A stretch of DNA of 17,374 nt from an uncultured Odoribacter sp. GTDB taxonomy: Bacteria > Bacteroidota > Bacteroidia > Bacteroidales > Marinifilaceae. The stretch spans positions 1 to 17,374 of the forward strand of contig UQTM01000068.1 of the NCBI GenBank assembly GCA_900544025.1, written 5' to 3'. The stretch's first letter is position 1, and the number at the start of each line of letters is the position of its first letter. Under the pieces are notes generated by a model. That model worked only from the letters and a program-made list of their open reading frames with translations, made no database searches and was not told the origin of the DNA. Shown here piece after piece: positions 7,273-14,223 of the stretch. Position numbers and translations under genes: made by a program.

Positions 7273-8472
7273 ATGAACAAAATAACACTCAAACCGGGAA
7301 AAGACCGTTCCCTTTTCCGCTACCACCCCTGGATTTTCTCCGGGGCGATAGCCCGCATCGAAGGCGACATTCAGGAAGGCGACCTTGTAAAAGTCTATAA
7401 CGCGCAAAATCAATACATGGCCACCGGGCACTACCAGATCGGCTCCATAGCCGTACGCATCCTCACCTTTGAAGAAAAGGAAATCGACCGCTCTTTCTGG
7501 AAAGAACGGATTTCCCAGGCCTACGCCCTGCGCCGGGCTGTCGGGCTTATCGGAAACCCGGACAACAACGTTTACCGTCTCGTTCACGGCGAAGGCGACA
7601 ACCTGCCGGGACTGGTCATCGACATCTACGCCGGAGTGGCCGTCACCCAATTCCACTCCGTAGGCATGTACCTCCAGCGTGAAATCATAGCCGAGACTCT
7701 CCTTGAAGTAATGGGCGGGCAGCTCATCGCCATATACGATAAATCGGAATCCACCCTTCCCTTCAAAGCCCCCATCGACCCGCACAACGGCTACCTATAC
7801 GGATCCCCCCACCACATCCGCCCGTCGCCGGGGAACTTCGTCGCCCTGGAGAACGGCCTGAAATTCAATGTCGATTGGCTCGAAGGGCAAAAAACCGGAT
7901 TCTTTATTGACCAGCGCGAAAACCGCAGCCTGCTCGAAAAATACGCCAAAGGCAAAAGCGTACTGAACATGTTCTGCTATACCGGAGGCTTTTCTTTCTA
8001 CGCCATGCGTGGAGGAGCGAACTCCGTCCATTCCGTCGATGTCTCCGCCCGTGCCATAGAACTCGCCAACCGCAATGTGGAACTCAATTTCCCCGGCGAT
8101 CCGCGCCACGAAGCCTTCGCAGAAGAGGCTTTCAAATTTCTGGAAAAATCACATAACCGATACGACCTCATCATCCTCGATCCCCCTGCGTTCGCCAAAC
8201 ACCAAAACGTGCTCGACAACGCTATACAGGGATACAAAAAACTAAACCGGAAAGGCATCGAAGTCATCAAGCCGGGAGGGATCATCTTCACTTTCTCCTG
8301 CTCGCAGGTCATGACCAAAGACCTTTTCCGCCAAACCGTTTTCACAGCCGCAGCCAACACCGGCCGCAAAGTGAAAATCCTCCACCAGCTCACCCAGCCC
8401 GCCGACCACCCCGTCAGCATCTACCACCCCGAAGGCGAATACCTCAAAGGACTGGTGCTCTATGTGGAATAA
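7273..8472 (+). CDS. rlmI: Class I SAM-dependent 23S rRNA (cytosine-C5) methyltransferase, RlmI-like
   Basis: Methylates a cytosine of 23S rRNA; in E. coli RlmI makes m5C1962. At 399 residues it has the family length. It has an N-terminal PUA-type RNA-binding region (about 1-80, starting KPGKDRSLFRYHPWIFSG), a linker domain, and a Rossmann methyltransferase domain. Diagnostic parts are QKTGFFIDQRENR (206-218), the SAM loop NMFCYTGGFSFYA (232-244), acidic VDVS at 255-258, DPPAFAK (303-309), and FSCSQ (341-345), which holds the likely catalytic Cys. The C-terminal PADHPV followed by EGEYLKG also matches RlmI. It is transcribed alone, divergent from glpK, and ends in a clear terminator. Its + strand is C-rich even though it is the coding strand, unlike the + strand gene at 14224. 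Confidence 0.9.
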   Translation: MNKITLKPGKDRSLFRYHPWIFSGAIARIEGDIQEGDLVKVYNAQNQYMATGHYQIGSIAVRILTFEEKEIDRSFWKERISQAYALRRAVGLIGNPDNNVYRLVHGEGDNLPGLVIDIYAGVAVTQFHSVGMYLQREIIAETLLEVMGGQLIAIYDKSESTLPFKAPIDPHNGYLYGSPHHIRPSPGNFVALENGLKFNVDWLEGQKTGFFIDQRENRSLLEKYAKGKSVLNMFCYTGGFSFYAMRGGANSVHSVDVSARAIELANRNVELNFPGDPRHEAFAEEAFKFLEKSHNRYDLIILDPPAFAKHQNVLDNAIQGYKKLNRKGIEVIKPGGIIFTFSCSQVMTKDLFRQTVFTAAANTGRKVKILHQLTQPADHPVSIYHPEGEYLKGLVLYVE

Positions 8473-8503
8473 CTCCGCCCCCGTACCGACGGTAACCCCA
8501 TAT

Positions 8504-8540
8504 AAAAGCCCCGCCAACACAGCAGGGCTTTTACTTTACT
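8504..8540 (+). terminator. Rho-independent terminator after the methyltransferase gene
   Basis: AAAAGCCC (8504-8511) pairs with GGGCTTTT (8525-8532); GC/GC extends the stem inside one mismatch. A T-rich tail follows. It is 32 bases after the stop codon. The minus strand would form a similar structure. Confidence 0.8.
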
Positions 8541-8856
8541 TCTATAATAACCATCCGGGGAAAGAGTTGTTCCCAATCTGCCAAAAGTAAATCATATCAC
8601 TACGTTAATACATCGCATGATTTACTCGCTCAAATCGAATTCAACGGGAACATTCTATTTCTCCAAGTGGCTTACAATAAATTTCAAAATCACTATTCGA
8701 GACAACAAGAACATTCAACTTAGCATAAAAATATATTTTTCTCCTCTTTCATATAGCTTTTTTCGTAATAGATAATAAATCACAATTATTAAAGATTAAT
8801 TTTCATTTTCTACCCTCAAGAATTAAAGATAAACAACATTTTGCCACACTGAAAAA
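8541..8856. other. AT-rich spacer between tail-to-tail genes
   Basis: About 316 bases without a gene that I can support. The only structure seen is the inverted repeat at 8586-8626. The rest is AT-rich sequence with no tRNA-like fold, no strong promoter and no open frame of note. Confidence 0.4.
8586..8626 (-). repeat. 10-bp inverted repeat, possible terminator of the second lipoprotein transcript
   Basis: AGTAAATCAT (8586-8595) and ATGATTTACT (8617-8626) are exact reverse complements with a 21-base loop. On the minus strand the stem is followed by UUU and then GG, which is a weak terminator tail. It lies 231 bases beyond the lipoprotein stop. A protein-binding dyad is an alternative. Confidence 0.35.
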
Positions 8857-9654
8857 TCATTTTATAAAGATTTTCATATAATCAGCGTCATTGGGCGTAG
8901 AGAAATCCAGTCTTTCATATCCAAAACCCCTAAATTTCATTTTTTGCTCGCTGCCATTGACATCAAATATCAATTCTCCTCCGTATTCAGAATTGCTCCA
9001 TGCTTCTATCGTCAGCGTTGAACCTGCCAAAACATTAAGTGTTGTAAACATAAAAATATCAGTCGCTTGCAAATTTTTATTGTGATCCGTATAATTGGCT
9101 TTTAATGTAAAAACATGTCCTATTCGTTGCATGCTTATATCAACTTTAACCATTTTAGCCGCAGATCCGCTTCCATACTCACCGTCGTCCGCACCTTTCG
9201 GCAATTTACTACCGGCTCTCCAATTTTCTTCAAATAATGCTGTGATGTCTATAGAACCATTCCAAAATACAGCATAATGATAAGTTTGCGTATGAGCATA
9301 ACTACCGTATTCATCCCGAAATCCCATAATATGCGGCATGGATGAGTTTGTTGCAATCACTTCAATATCTTCATCCTTAGGTGTTACACCTTCCGGAATG
9401 GTATAATAATAAATAAAAGGACACATGTCCTTCGTCACGATCGTTACTCTCTCAGGATATACTAATCTGTCAATAATCCCTACCGAATAATTTCCACCCT
9501 CGATATCGAGTCGGAAATAAGTAGGTCCGGAATCATCGATATCTGTTGTGGTAACATCTGTCTTGAAGGATTCTATCTCCTGCAATTTTTCACAGGAAAT
9601 CATTGTTATGCTTAATAAAAACAATACCGATAGGAAATGATTCATCTTTTTCAT
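8857..9654 (-). CDS. Putative outer-membrane lipoprotein of unknown function
   Basis: A protein of 265 residues starting MKKMNHFLSVLFLLSITMISC. It has a classic lipoprotein signal: a basic start, a hydrophobic core, and lipobox MISC with the lipidated Cys at residue 21 followed by EK. The in-frame ATG at 9693 is rejected because it overlaps the -7 box of the promoter at 9691-9721. The mature chain is beta-rich with many aromatic residues. It has a glycine- and serine-rich turn (DGEYGSGSA) and a C-terminal segment (GGELIFDVNGSEQKMKFRGFG) that reads like a carbohydrate-binding-module-type beta-sandwich, but I cannot assign a family. It stands alone between convergent and co-oriented housekeeping genes and is not a close paralogue of the lipoprotein at 841-1635 by eye. 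Location is inferred to be the outer membrane; function unknown. Confidence 0.78.
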   Translation of the reverse strand: MKKMNHFLSVLFLLSITMISCEKLQEIESFKTDVTTTDIDDSGPTYFRLDIEGGNYSVGIIDRLVYPERVTIVTKDMCPFIYYYTIPEGVTPKDEDIEVIATNSSMPHIMGFRDEYGSYAHTQTYHYAVFWNGSIDITALFEENWRAGSKLPKGADDGEYGSGSAAKMVKVDISMQRIGHVFTLKANYTDHNKNLQATDIFMFTTLNVLAGSTLTIEAWSNSEYGGELIFDVNGSEQKMKFRGFGYERLDFSTPNDADYMKIFIK

Positions 9655-9690
9655 GAAAACATTTTTTTGATTAGTAATATTTACATAAAT

Positions 9691-9721
9691 CAAATATAAT
9701 CATAAAAATCGATTTAAACAA
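9691..9721 (-). promoter_or_regulatory. Promoter of the second lipoprotein gene
   Basis: The minus strand reads TTG (9721-9719), 20 bases, then TATATTTG (9698-9691), an exact match in sequence and spacing to the Bacteroidetes primary sigma promoter. The ATG at 9654 follows after 36 bases, which decides the start codon. Confidence 0.65.
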
Positions 9722-9817
9722 TATTTAAAAATATTTTATATTTAATGCCCAAGGCTCACTCATTTCCTTACAGTATATACCATAAAATATCGGTTATCTT
9801 TCGATTAATACGGGGTC

Positions 9818-9849
9818 GTCTATTCCGATTGAAAAAGAAATCGATAGAC
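9818..9849. repeat. Orphan hairpin in the spacer
   Basis: GTCTAT (9818-9823) pairs with ATAGAC (9844-9849), and CGATT (9826-9830) with AATCG (9839-9843), with a 2-base bulge and an 8-base A-rich loop. There is no U run, so it is not a terminator. Role unknown. Confidence 0.35.
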
Positions 9850-9957
9850 TAACGAAAAGCCAGGAGAAAGCCGGGCAATAAACAAAGCCTTCAATGCGAT
9901 GACTTAAAAATGATTGTTTCCAATGCACCAAAGAATAATTCTGAAAACAAATGCTAT

Positions 9958-9992
9958 AAAAAAATTGGTGGGACTTTACAATCCCACCAATT
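9958..9992 (-). terminator. Rho-independent terminator of glmM
   Basis: AATTGGTGGGA (9963-9973) is the exact reverse complement of TCCCACCAATT (9982-9992), with an 8-base loop. On the minus strand it runs into seven U (9964-9958). It begins 24 bases after the glmM stop. Confidence 0.85.
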
Positions 9993-10015
9993 CATTTATT
10001 TAAAGAACGCTTCTA

Positions 10016-11398
10016 TCAAAACAAGCTCTTCGCCGTGGCGATCACCTCTTCGGCCAGCGCATTGGCGGCAGCCTCGTCCTTAGCTTCCGAATAGATACGG
10101 ATAATCGGCTCTGTATTCGACTTCCGCAAATGTACCCAGCCATGAGCGAAATCGATCTTTACACCGTCGATATCCGTCACCTTCTCTTTGGAATACTTGG
10201 CTTTCAACCCTTCCAGAATCTTATCCACATTCATTTCCGGAGATAAGGTAATTTTATTTTTCGAAATAAAATACTGCGGATACTTCTTCTTCAATTCGGT
10301 CATTTTTTTACCTTCGGCCACATAGTGCGACAGGAACAAACCCACACCCACCAGGGCATCGCGTCCGTAATGGCTTTCCGGATAGATCACTCCGCCGTTG
10401 CCTTCGCCGCCGATCACCGTGTTTGTTGCTTTCATCTTAGCCACTACATTCACTTCTCCCACTGCCGCAGCATTATATTGTTGTCCGTAAGCCTCTGTAA
10501 TATCCTTCAACGCACGGGACGACGACAAATTGGAAACCGTATTTCCCGGAGTGTGTTTCAATACGTAATCGGCCACAGCCACCAACGTATATTCTTCCCC
10601 GAACATTTCGCCGTTCTCGCTGATCAATGCCAGACGATCCACATCCGGATCGACTACAATGCCCAGATCGGCCTTACACTCTTTCATTTTCTCTGAAATC
10701 TGTGTCAGGTTTTCAGGGATAGGCTCCGGATTATGGGCAAACTTACCCGTCGGCTCACAGTTCAATTCAATCACCTCTTTCACTCCCAAAGCCTTTAACA
10801 ACTGAGGGATAACCACTCCCCCGACCGAATTGACGGCATCCACCACCACTTTCAGTCCGGCTTTCGCAATAGCATCGCGGTTCACCAGCTTTAAGCCCAG
10901 CACCTCGTCGATATGATATTGGGTATAATCTTTCTCTACAACCTCTCCCAGATCATCTACTTCGGCATATTCAAAATCTTCTTTTTCAGCAAGCGCCAAA
11001 ACCTGTGCACCATCGTCGGCCGACAGGAATTCCCCCCGGTTGTTCAATAGCTTCAAAGCATTCCACTGCTTCGGATTGTGGCTCGCCGTCAAGATAATAC
11101 CTCCGTCCGCTTTCTCGGCAGTCACGGCGATCTCCGTCGTCGGCGTAGTAGCCAGTCCGATATTGATCACATCATGCCCTAATCCCGACAGCGTCGCAGA
11201 AACCAGCTTGGCATACATATCGCCCGATATACGGGCGTCACGTCCCAGCACGATACGTGCTTTCGTTTTCCCGGCTCCGATTTTCAGCCAGGTAGCATAA
11301 GCAGATACAAACTTTACAATGTCCAGCGGAGTAAGGTTATCACCGGGACGGCCTCCTACTGTTCCGCGAATACCGGAAATAGATTTTATAAGAGTCAT
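10016..11398 (-). CDS. glmM: Phosphoglucosamine mutase (alpha-D-phosphohexomutase family)
   Basis: Interconverts glucosamine-6-phosphate and glucosamine-1-phosphate on the way to UDP-GlcNAc for peptidoglycan and lipopolysaccharide. At 460 residues it has all four family signatures: TASHNP (104-109) with the phosphorylated Ser106, the metal-binding DPDVDR (250-255), the sugar-binding loop GEGNGG (331-336), and the phosphate-binding RKSNTEPIIRIYSEA (425-439). The sugar loop is of the GEGNGG type rather than the E. coli GlmM form. Family members with this loop include phosphomannomutase/phosphoglucomutase enzymes, so the substrate is less certain than the fold. It is a single gene with an exact promoter at 11455-11485 and a strong terminator at 9958-9992. 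Confidence 0.87.
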   Translation of the reverse strand: MTLIKSISGIRGTVGGRPGDNLTPLDIVKFVSAYATWLKIGAGKTKARIVLGRDARISGDMYAKLVSATLSGLGHDVINIGLATTPTTEIAVTAEKADGGIILTASHNPKQWNALKLLNNRGEFLSADDGAQVLALAEKEDFEYAEVDDLGEVVEKDYTQYHIDEVLGLKLVNRDAIAKAGLKVVVDAVNSVGGVVIPQLLKALGVKEVIELNCEPTGKFAHNPEPIPENLTQISEKMKECKADLGIVVDPDVDRLALISENGEMFGEEYTLVAVADYVLKHTPGNTVSNLSSSRALKDITEAYGQQYNAAAVGEVNVVAKMKATNTVIGGEGNGGVIYPESHYGRDALVGVGLFLSHYVAEGKKMTELKKKYPQYFISKNKITLSPEMNVDKILEGLKAKYSKEKVTDIDGVKIDFAHGWVHLRKSNTEPIIRIYSEAKDEAAANALAEEVIATAKSLF

Positions 11399-11454
11399 TT
11401 GATTCAGATTATATGATTAATTTTTAACTGCATATTTCACTCTCCACGACCCTT

Positions 11455-11485
11455 CAAATGTAAAAATTAAATTTAGAATACACAA
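11455..11485 (-). promoter_or_regulatory. Promoter of glmM
   Basis: The minus strand reads TTG (11485-11483), exactly 20 bases, then TACATTTG (11462-11455). Both elements and the spacing match the Bacteroidetes consensus. It lies between the gcvH terminator and the glmM ATG, so glmM has its own start. Confidence 0.65.
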
Positions 11486-11523
11486 GAATATTAAAAAAAT
11501 AACAAAGCCTCCCTGTTTCAAAC

Positions 11524-11562
11524 AAAAAAAGCTGTAATCCACCTACTTAGGTTTCATACAGC
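11524..11562 (-). terminator. Rho-independent terminator of gcvH
   Basis: On the minus strand GCTGTA (11562-11557) pairs with TACAGC (11536-11531), an inner ACCT/AGGT stem sits inside an internal loop, and seven U follow (11530-11524). It starts 16 bases after the gcvH stop. Confidence 0.65.
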
Positions 11563-11578
11563 CTTTCGATTCTTCGAA

Positions 11579-11953
11579 TTAAATAAGAGCCTGATAAGCC
11601 TCTGCGCTTAACAATTCATCGAGTTCCGCAGCATTCGCTACCTTAACCTTTACAATCCAGCCGGCTCCGTACGGATCTTTATTCACCAATTCCGGCTCGT
11701 CTTCCAATGCGGAATTGAACTCCAGCACCTCACCGCCAACAGGCAAATAAAGGTCTGAAACTGTCTTAACAGCTTCGATCGTTCCGAAAGTGTCTCCCGC
11801 ATCCAGATCGTCTCCCACGGTTTCACACTCAACGAAAACAATATCCCCTAACTGGCTCTGCGCATAATCGGTAATCCCTACTACGGCTTCATCACCCTCC
11901 ACACGAATCCATTCGTGCTCTTTAGTGTACTTTAATTCTGCTGGTACATTCAT
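11579..11953 (-). CDS. gcvH: Glycine cleavage system H protein
   Basis: Lipoyl-carrying shuttle of the glycine cleavage complex; it passes the aminomethyl arm between the P, T and L proteins (cytoplasm). The 124-residue protein starts MNVPAELKYTKEHEWIRVEG, the typical H-protein opening. The lipoylated Lys63 sits in the hairpin IEAVKTVSD, followed by LYLPVGGEV. The C-terminal NKDPYGAGWIVKVKV is also diagnostic. An in-frame ATG at 12001 would add 16 residues, but it overlaps a -7-like box at 11999-12006 and is not part of the family. The other gcv genes are not in this window, which is common when gcvH stands alone. Confidence 0.95.
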   Translation of the reverse strand: MNVPAELKYTKEHEWIRVEGDEAVVGITDYAQSQLGDIVFVECETVGDDLDAGDTFGTIEAVKTVSDLYLPVGGEVLEFNSALEDEPELVNKDPYGAGWIVKVKVANAAELDELLSAEAYQALI

Positions 11954-11998
11954 ATCTCTAAAATTGATTAAATAATTTTTAATATCGCTTACCGAGGT

Positions 11999-12006
11999 CA
12001 AAGTTA
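11999..12006 (-). promoter_or_regulatory. Candidate -7 box of gcvH
   Basis: The minus strand reads TAACTTTG (TAnnTTTG), 45 bases upstream of the gcvH ATG. No -33 TTG is seen at the expected distance. Confidence 0.35.
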
Positions 12007-12171
12007 ATTAAAAAGTTAAATCGGCATATTTTTCCGGTCAAATATTTTTCCAAACAGACCTCTCTTCCTTCCTCACACGACAACTCATTATTTCTAACCC
12101 ACTTACATTTTACACCCTCCCTGTATATCCTATCGAAAAATTTTAAACACTCATTTTTTTGCAACAAAACA

Positions 12172-12202
12172 TTTGCAGGTTCAAAAAAACATTCTACATT
12201 TG
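12172..12202 (+). promoter_or_regulatory. Promoter of the tRNA-Asp gene
   Basis: TTTG (12172-12175), exactly 19 bases, then TACATTTG (12195-12202). Both elements match the Bacteroidetes consensus completely. The tRNA begins 49 bases further on. This is the best promoter in the window. Confidence 0.75.
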
Positions 12203-12251
12203 CACTCGCAATTGAGAACAACGACGGTCGTTCGATGCAAACAAACATTTT

Positions 12252-12325
12252 GGTGTGGTAGTTCAGCTGGTTAGAATACATGCCTGTCACGCATGGGGTC
12301 GCGGGTTCGAGTCCCGTCCGCACCG
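12252..12325 (+). tRNA. tRNA-Asp (anticodon GTC)
   Basis: A full cloverleaf can be drawn: acceptor GGTGTGG with CCGCACC (one T-G wobble), D arm GTTC/GAAT-type, anticodon stem CATGC/GCATG with loop CTGTCAC giving anticodon GTC, a 5-base variable loop, and the T arm GCGGG TTCGAGT CCCGT. The discriminator base is G12325. CCA is not encoded (CGC follows), so it is added after transcription. A terminator follows at once. Confidence 0.97.
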
Positions 12326-12331
12326 CGCAAG

Positions 12332-12368
12332 AAAAAGCTCTGATTCTGTAGAGAGTCAGAGTTTTTTT
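12332..12368. terminator. Terminator shared by tRNA-Asp and abiH
   Basis: CTCTGA (12338-12343) pairs with TCAGAG (12356-12361) around a 12-base loop. On the plus strand it is followed by seven T (12362-12368), ending the tRNA transcript. On the minus strand, after one C, five T follow (12336-12332), so it can also stop abiH, whose stop codon is at 12401. Confidence 0.8.
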
Positions 12369-12400
12369 ATAATAAAGTTGAATATATTTTTTAGGAGTGG

Positions 12401-13537
12401 TTATTTGATTTTCTGTTCCTTTTGTGGTAATGGTTTGCAAAACTCTTTGTTGACAACCCTATCTCTCATTAATTTCATATTGGTGAAATTTCTACTTATA
12501 TTTTGAACAATTTCCAGATAATTGTCCGATCCATTAGCCTTTTGGTAGTAGAGAGGTTTTATAGATATACAATTTTTGTGTTCGAATAATGTGTTAAGTA
12601 ATGTTCGGTCTGAATTTCCGCAAGAGTGCCCCATGATATATACTTGGTATGGGGTATGTTCGATAAACTCAAGGAGTTTCCGGTAACGGTCAGATTCTAA
12701 GTATCGTATTGATTTGATGTTTTTTAAAAAAGTATTATCGTTAAGTTTGAGTAGATCTTTATAATCGTCATCTAATTCATCTCCGTAGCCGAAAATTATA
12801 CTTTGAGGATGTGTTAGTTCTCCGTGAATGTGATTTATAATGAAATTTGAAGTCGTGCTAGTGTTGATATCTGCAGTTTTTGTATAGTTGAAATTCAAGA
12901 GCATTATTTGACTTGGTTTACATTCATTCAGTTTTATATCTTGCGACTCTTTATAAAACTTAGAAGCCCCTTCGATAGAAATGTCTTTTGCATCAAAAGG
13001 TTCGGTAATTATATTTTCTATTTCAGGATAAATATTATTGTTATTATTTAATTGATTATTTTGAATTTCGACTAAGTATTCTATTAGCAATGATTTGATG
13101 AGTTCTAATTCGCTATTTAATTTTTCAGGAGTATCGTATCCTTGGGGACATTCATTTTGAGCAAATGATCTCAAAATGTTGTAAAATTCGTTTTCTATAT
13201 CCACCCATCCTTTAGTGTCGATGGACCGACACACTTTTTCCATAAAAGGAGTCTGTTTAACTATATAATAATTAGGTTTATTTTTTATACAATCGATAAC
13301 ATTTTTTCCTTTTGGCGGATTTAAAATTGATATTTCCCTCTGAATAAAATTATTCCATTTAAAAAGCTCGTCTCTTAACGTGAACGAGCACAATTCGTCG
13401 GATTCCGTATTTTTGAAGCTTTTTCTTAATGTCTTAAACCATCGTTCCCAATACCAATCGATAAAATCTTTGTATCTGGTCGGAAGTCCGTGTGCTAAAT
13501 CAAAACCATTGCCTATGAGGATTATTCTGTTCATCAT
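12401..13537 (-). CDS. abiH: AbiH-family abortive phage infection protein
   Basis: Full-length protein of 378 residues. The N-terminal RIILIGNGFDLAHGLPTRY (4-22) is the signature of the AbiH family, named after a lactococcal abortive-infection protein. Further conserved points are WVDIENEF (111-118), NFNYTKT (215-221), NHIHGEL (235-241) and a C-terminal GHSCGNSDR (303-311). Together these suggest a nucleotide-binding, SIR2-like fold. That fold assignment is inference, and the family's biochemistry is not well defined. The central part (about 165-205) is low in complexity, with five Asn in a row. The reading frame is intact and much more AT-rich than the genes to the left, which suggests horizontal arrival. 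It starts 20 bases after the end of the hsdM relic, so it probably once formed the tail of, or an insert in, a type I restriction operon. It converges on tRNA-Asp. Confidence 0.85.
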   Translation of the reverse strand: MMNRIILIGNGFDLAHGLPTRYKDFIDWYWERWFKTLRKSFKNTESDELCSFTLRDELFKWNNFIQREISILNPPKGKNVIDCIKNKPNYYIVKQTPFMEKVCRSIDTKGWVDIENEFYNILRSFAQNECPQGYDTPEKLNSELELIKSLLIEYLVEIQNNQLNNNNNIYPEIENIITEPFDAKDISIEGASKFYKESQDIKLNECKPSQIMLLNFNYTKTADINTSTTSNFIINHIHGELTHPQSIIFGYGDELDDDYKDLLKLNDNTFLKNIKSIRYLESDRYRKLLEFIEHTPYQVYIMGHSCGNSDRTLLNTLFEHKNCISIKPLYYQKANGSDNYLEIVQNISRNFTNMKLMRDRVVNKEFCKPLPQKEQKIK

Positions 13538-13557
13538 TGTTCACGTTATTATTGCGT

Positions 13558-13823
13558 TTATTGAATCGGAGGTAGTCCCAGTTCTTCTAAAAAACGATTA
13601 TGTTTGGCTTTGGCAATCTTAATATCTTCTTCTATTTTTTTAGTTGTTTGTGAACTTCAGCCAAGTTAACGGGGATTTCTTCTTTGGCTATATTTACGTA
13701 ACGAGATATATTCAGATTATAGTCATTATCAATGATCTCACACATAGAGACAGAACGAGAGTAACGTTCTGTTTCTTTTCTGTATTGGTAAGTTTCTACA
13801 ATTCCATATCTATTTGAGTCCAT
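13558..13823 (-). pseudogene. hsdM: Relic of the C-terminal end of type I restriction-modification HsdM
   Basis: About 60 codons from 13823 to the TAG at 13632-13634 encode IVETYQYRKETERYSRSVSM, then NDYNLNISRYVN and NLAEVHKQLKK, a pattern I recognise as the C-terminus of the HsdM DNA methyltransferase subunit. The frame breaks in a run of seven A (13641-13635 on the minus strand). One extra A would restore LKKIEEDIKIAKAKHNRFLEE, then LGLPPIQ and a TAA at 13560-13558, the normal HsdM ending. The catalytic region (SAM motif, NPPF/Y) is absent: homology stops around residue 8 of this fragment, and the sequence upstream shows no hsdM-like coding. It is therefore a truncated, frameshifted remnant. 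hsdS and hsdR are not visible. Confidence 0.68.
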
Positions 13824-13866
13824 GTTTGTCAGCCATTTTTTTGTTTTGGGGGGTATACATTAGTTT

Positions 13867-13886
13867 TATCTTTGTTTACAAAGATA
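13867..13886. repeat. 8-bp palindrome made of two opposed -7-like boxes
   Basis: TATCTTTG (13867-13874), TTTA, CAAAGATA (13879-13886). Each strand reads TATCTTTG, which fits TAnnTTTG. I see no TTG at the right distance for either direction, so it may be a dyad operator, a promoter relic or chance. Confidence 0.3.
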
Positions 13887-14181
13887 TAAAATGCTGCGTT
13901 ATATAATAAGTAGAGAATAAGAAAAACTCTTTCTTTTTGTTCGGAATTACTCAAATAATAATTTATTATATTAGCGCTGTTGAGTAGTAAGACAAAAATA
14001 TACACTCGAAAAAACTCTCTAATATGATCTGTGTAAAATCGGATAGTTTCTAATTTTTTCGATAAGAAATTATATATTCTGAATATTTTCAGACATGTAT
14101 TCGGTAATGAGTAGGATAATATAGTTAATGTTTTATAATTATCTTTTGGCTTTTCTTAATTAACGGTTACCTTTTAGTTAT

Positions 14182-14189
14182 TATATTTG
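14182..14189 (+). promoter_or_regulatory. Candidate -7 box of the alpha-2-macroglobulin gene
   Basis: TATATTTG matches TAnnTTTG, 34 bases before the ATG at 14224. The -33 element is not obvious. A start near 14196 would exclude the in-frame ATG at 14194. Confidence 0.45.
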
Positions 14190-14207
14190 TAGTATGACAG
14201 ATAGGTT

Positions 14208-14213
14208 AGGAGG
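14208..14213 (+). promoter_or_regulatory. Shine-Dalgarno-like AGGAGG before the macroglobulin gene
   Basis: AGGAGG lies 10 bases upstream of the ATG at 14224. Such sites are rare in Bacteroidetes, whose ribosomes seldom use them, and none of the other genes in the window has one. It supports 14224 over 14194 as start but may be chance. Confidence 0.35.
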
Positions 14214-14223
14214 GCAATGTATT

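Larger units (their letters stand above)
9655..10015. other. Gene-free spacer of 361 bases
   Basis: Contains the lipoprotein promoter at the left, the glmM terminator at the right and an orphan hairpin at 9818-9849. I see no credible gene in it. Confidence 0.4.
13824..14223. other. AT-rich gene-free region
   Basis: Four hundred bases with very low GC content, no open frame of note, an 8-bp palindrome at 13867-13886, and the promoter and leader of the downstream gene at its right end. I find no TTATCCACA-like DnaA box and no integrase or att-like repeat. It separates the defence remnant from the alpha-2-macroglobulin gene. Confidence 0.4.

Noticed and set aside
7126..7785. Minus-strand open frame of 219 codons
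   Set aside because: It overlaps the start of the methyltransferase gene and the divergent spacer, and has no family features; the methyltransferase motifs are unambiguous on the other strand.
9818..9892. Coding-like stretch (IEKEIDRLTKSQEKAGQ) in the spacer
   Set aside because: Only about 17 codons before a stop, no start, and no clear parent gene; too short to call a pseudogene.
12255..12506. Open frame running through tRNA-Asp
   Set aside because: It is the tRNA, its terminator and the 3' end of abiH read as protein.
12252..14223. tRNA-targeted integrative element
   Set aside because: I found no integrase, no repeat of the tRNA 3' end and no boundary on the far side, so an integrated element is not supported even though the segment looks acquired.
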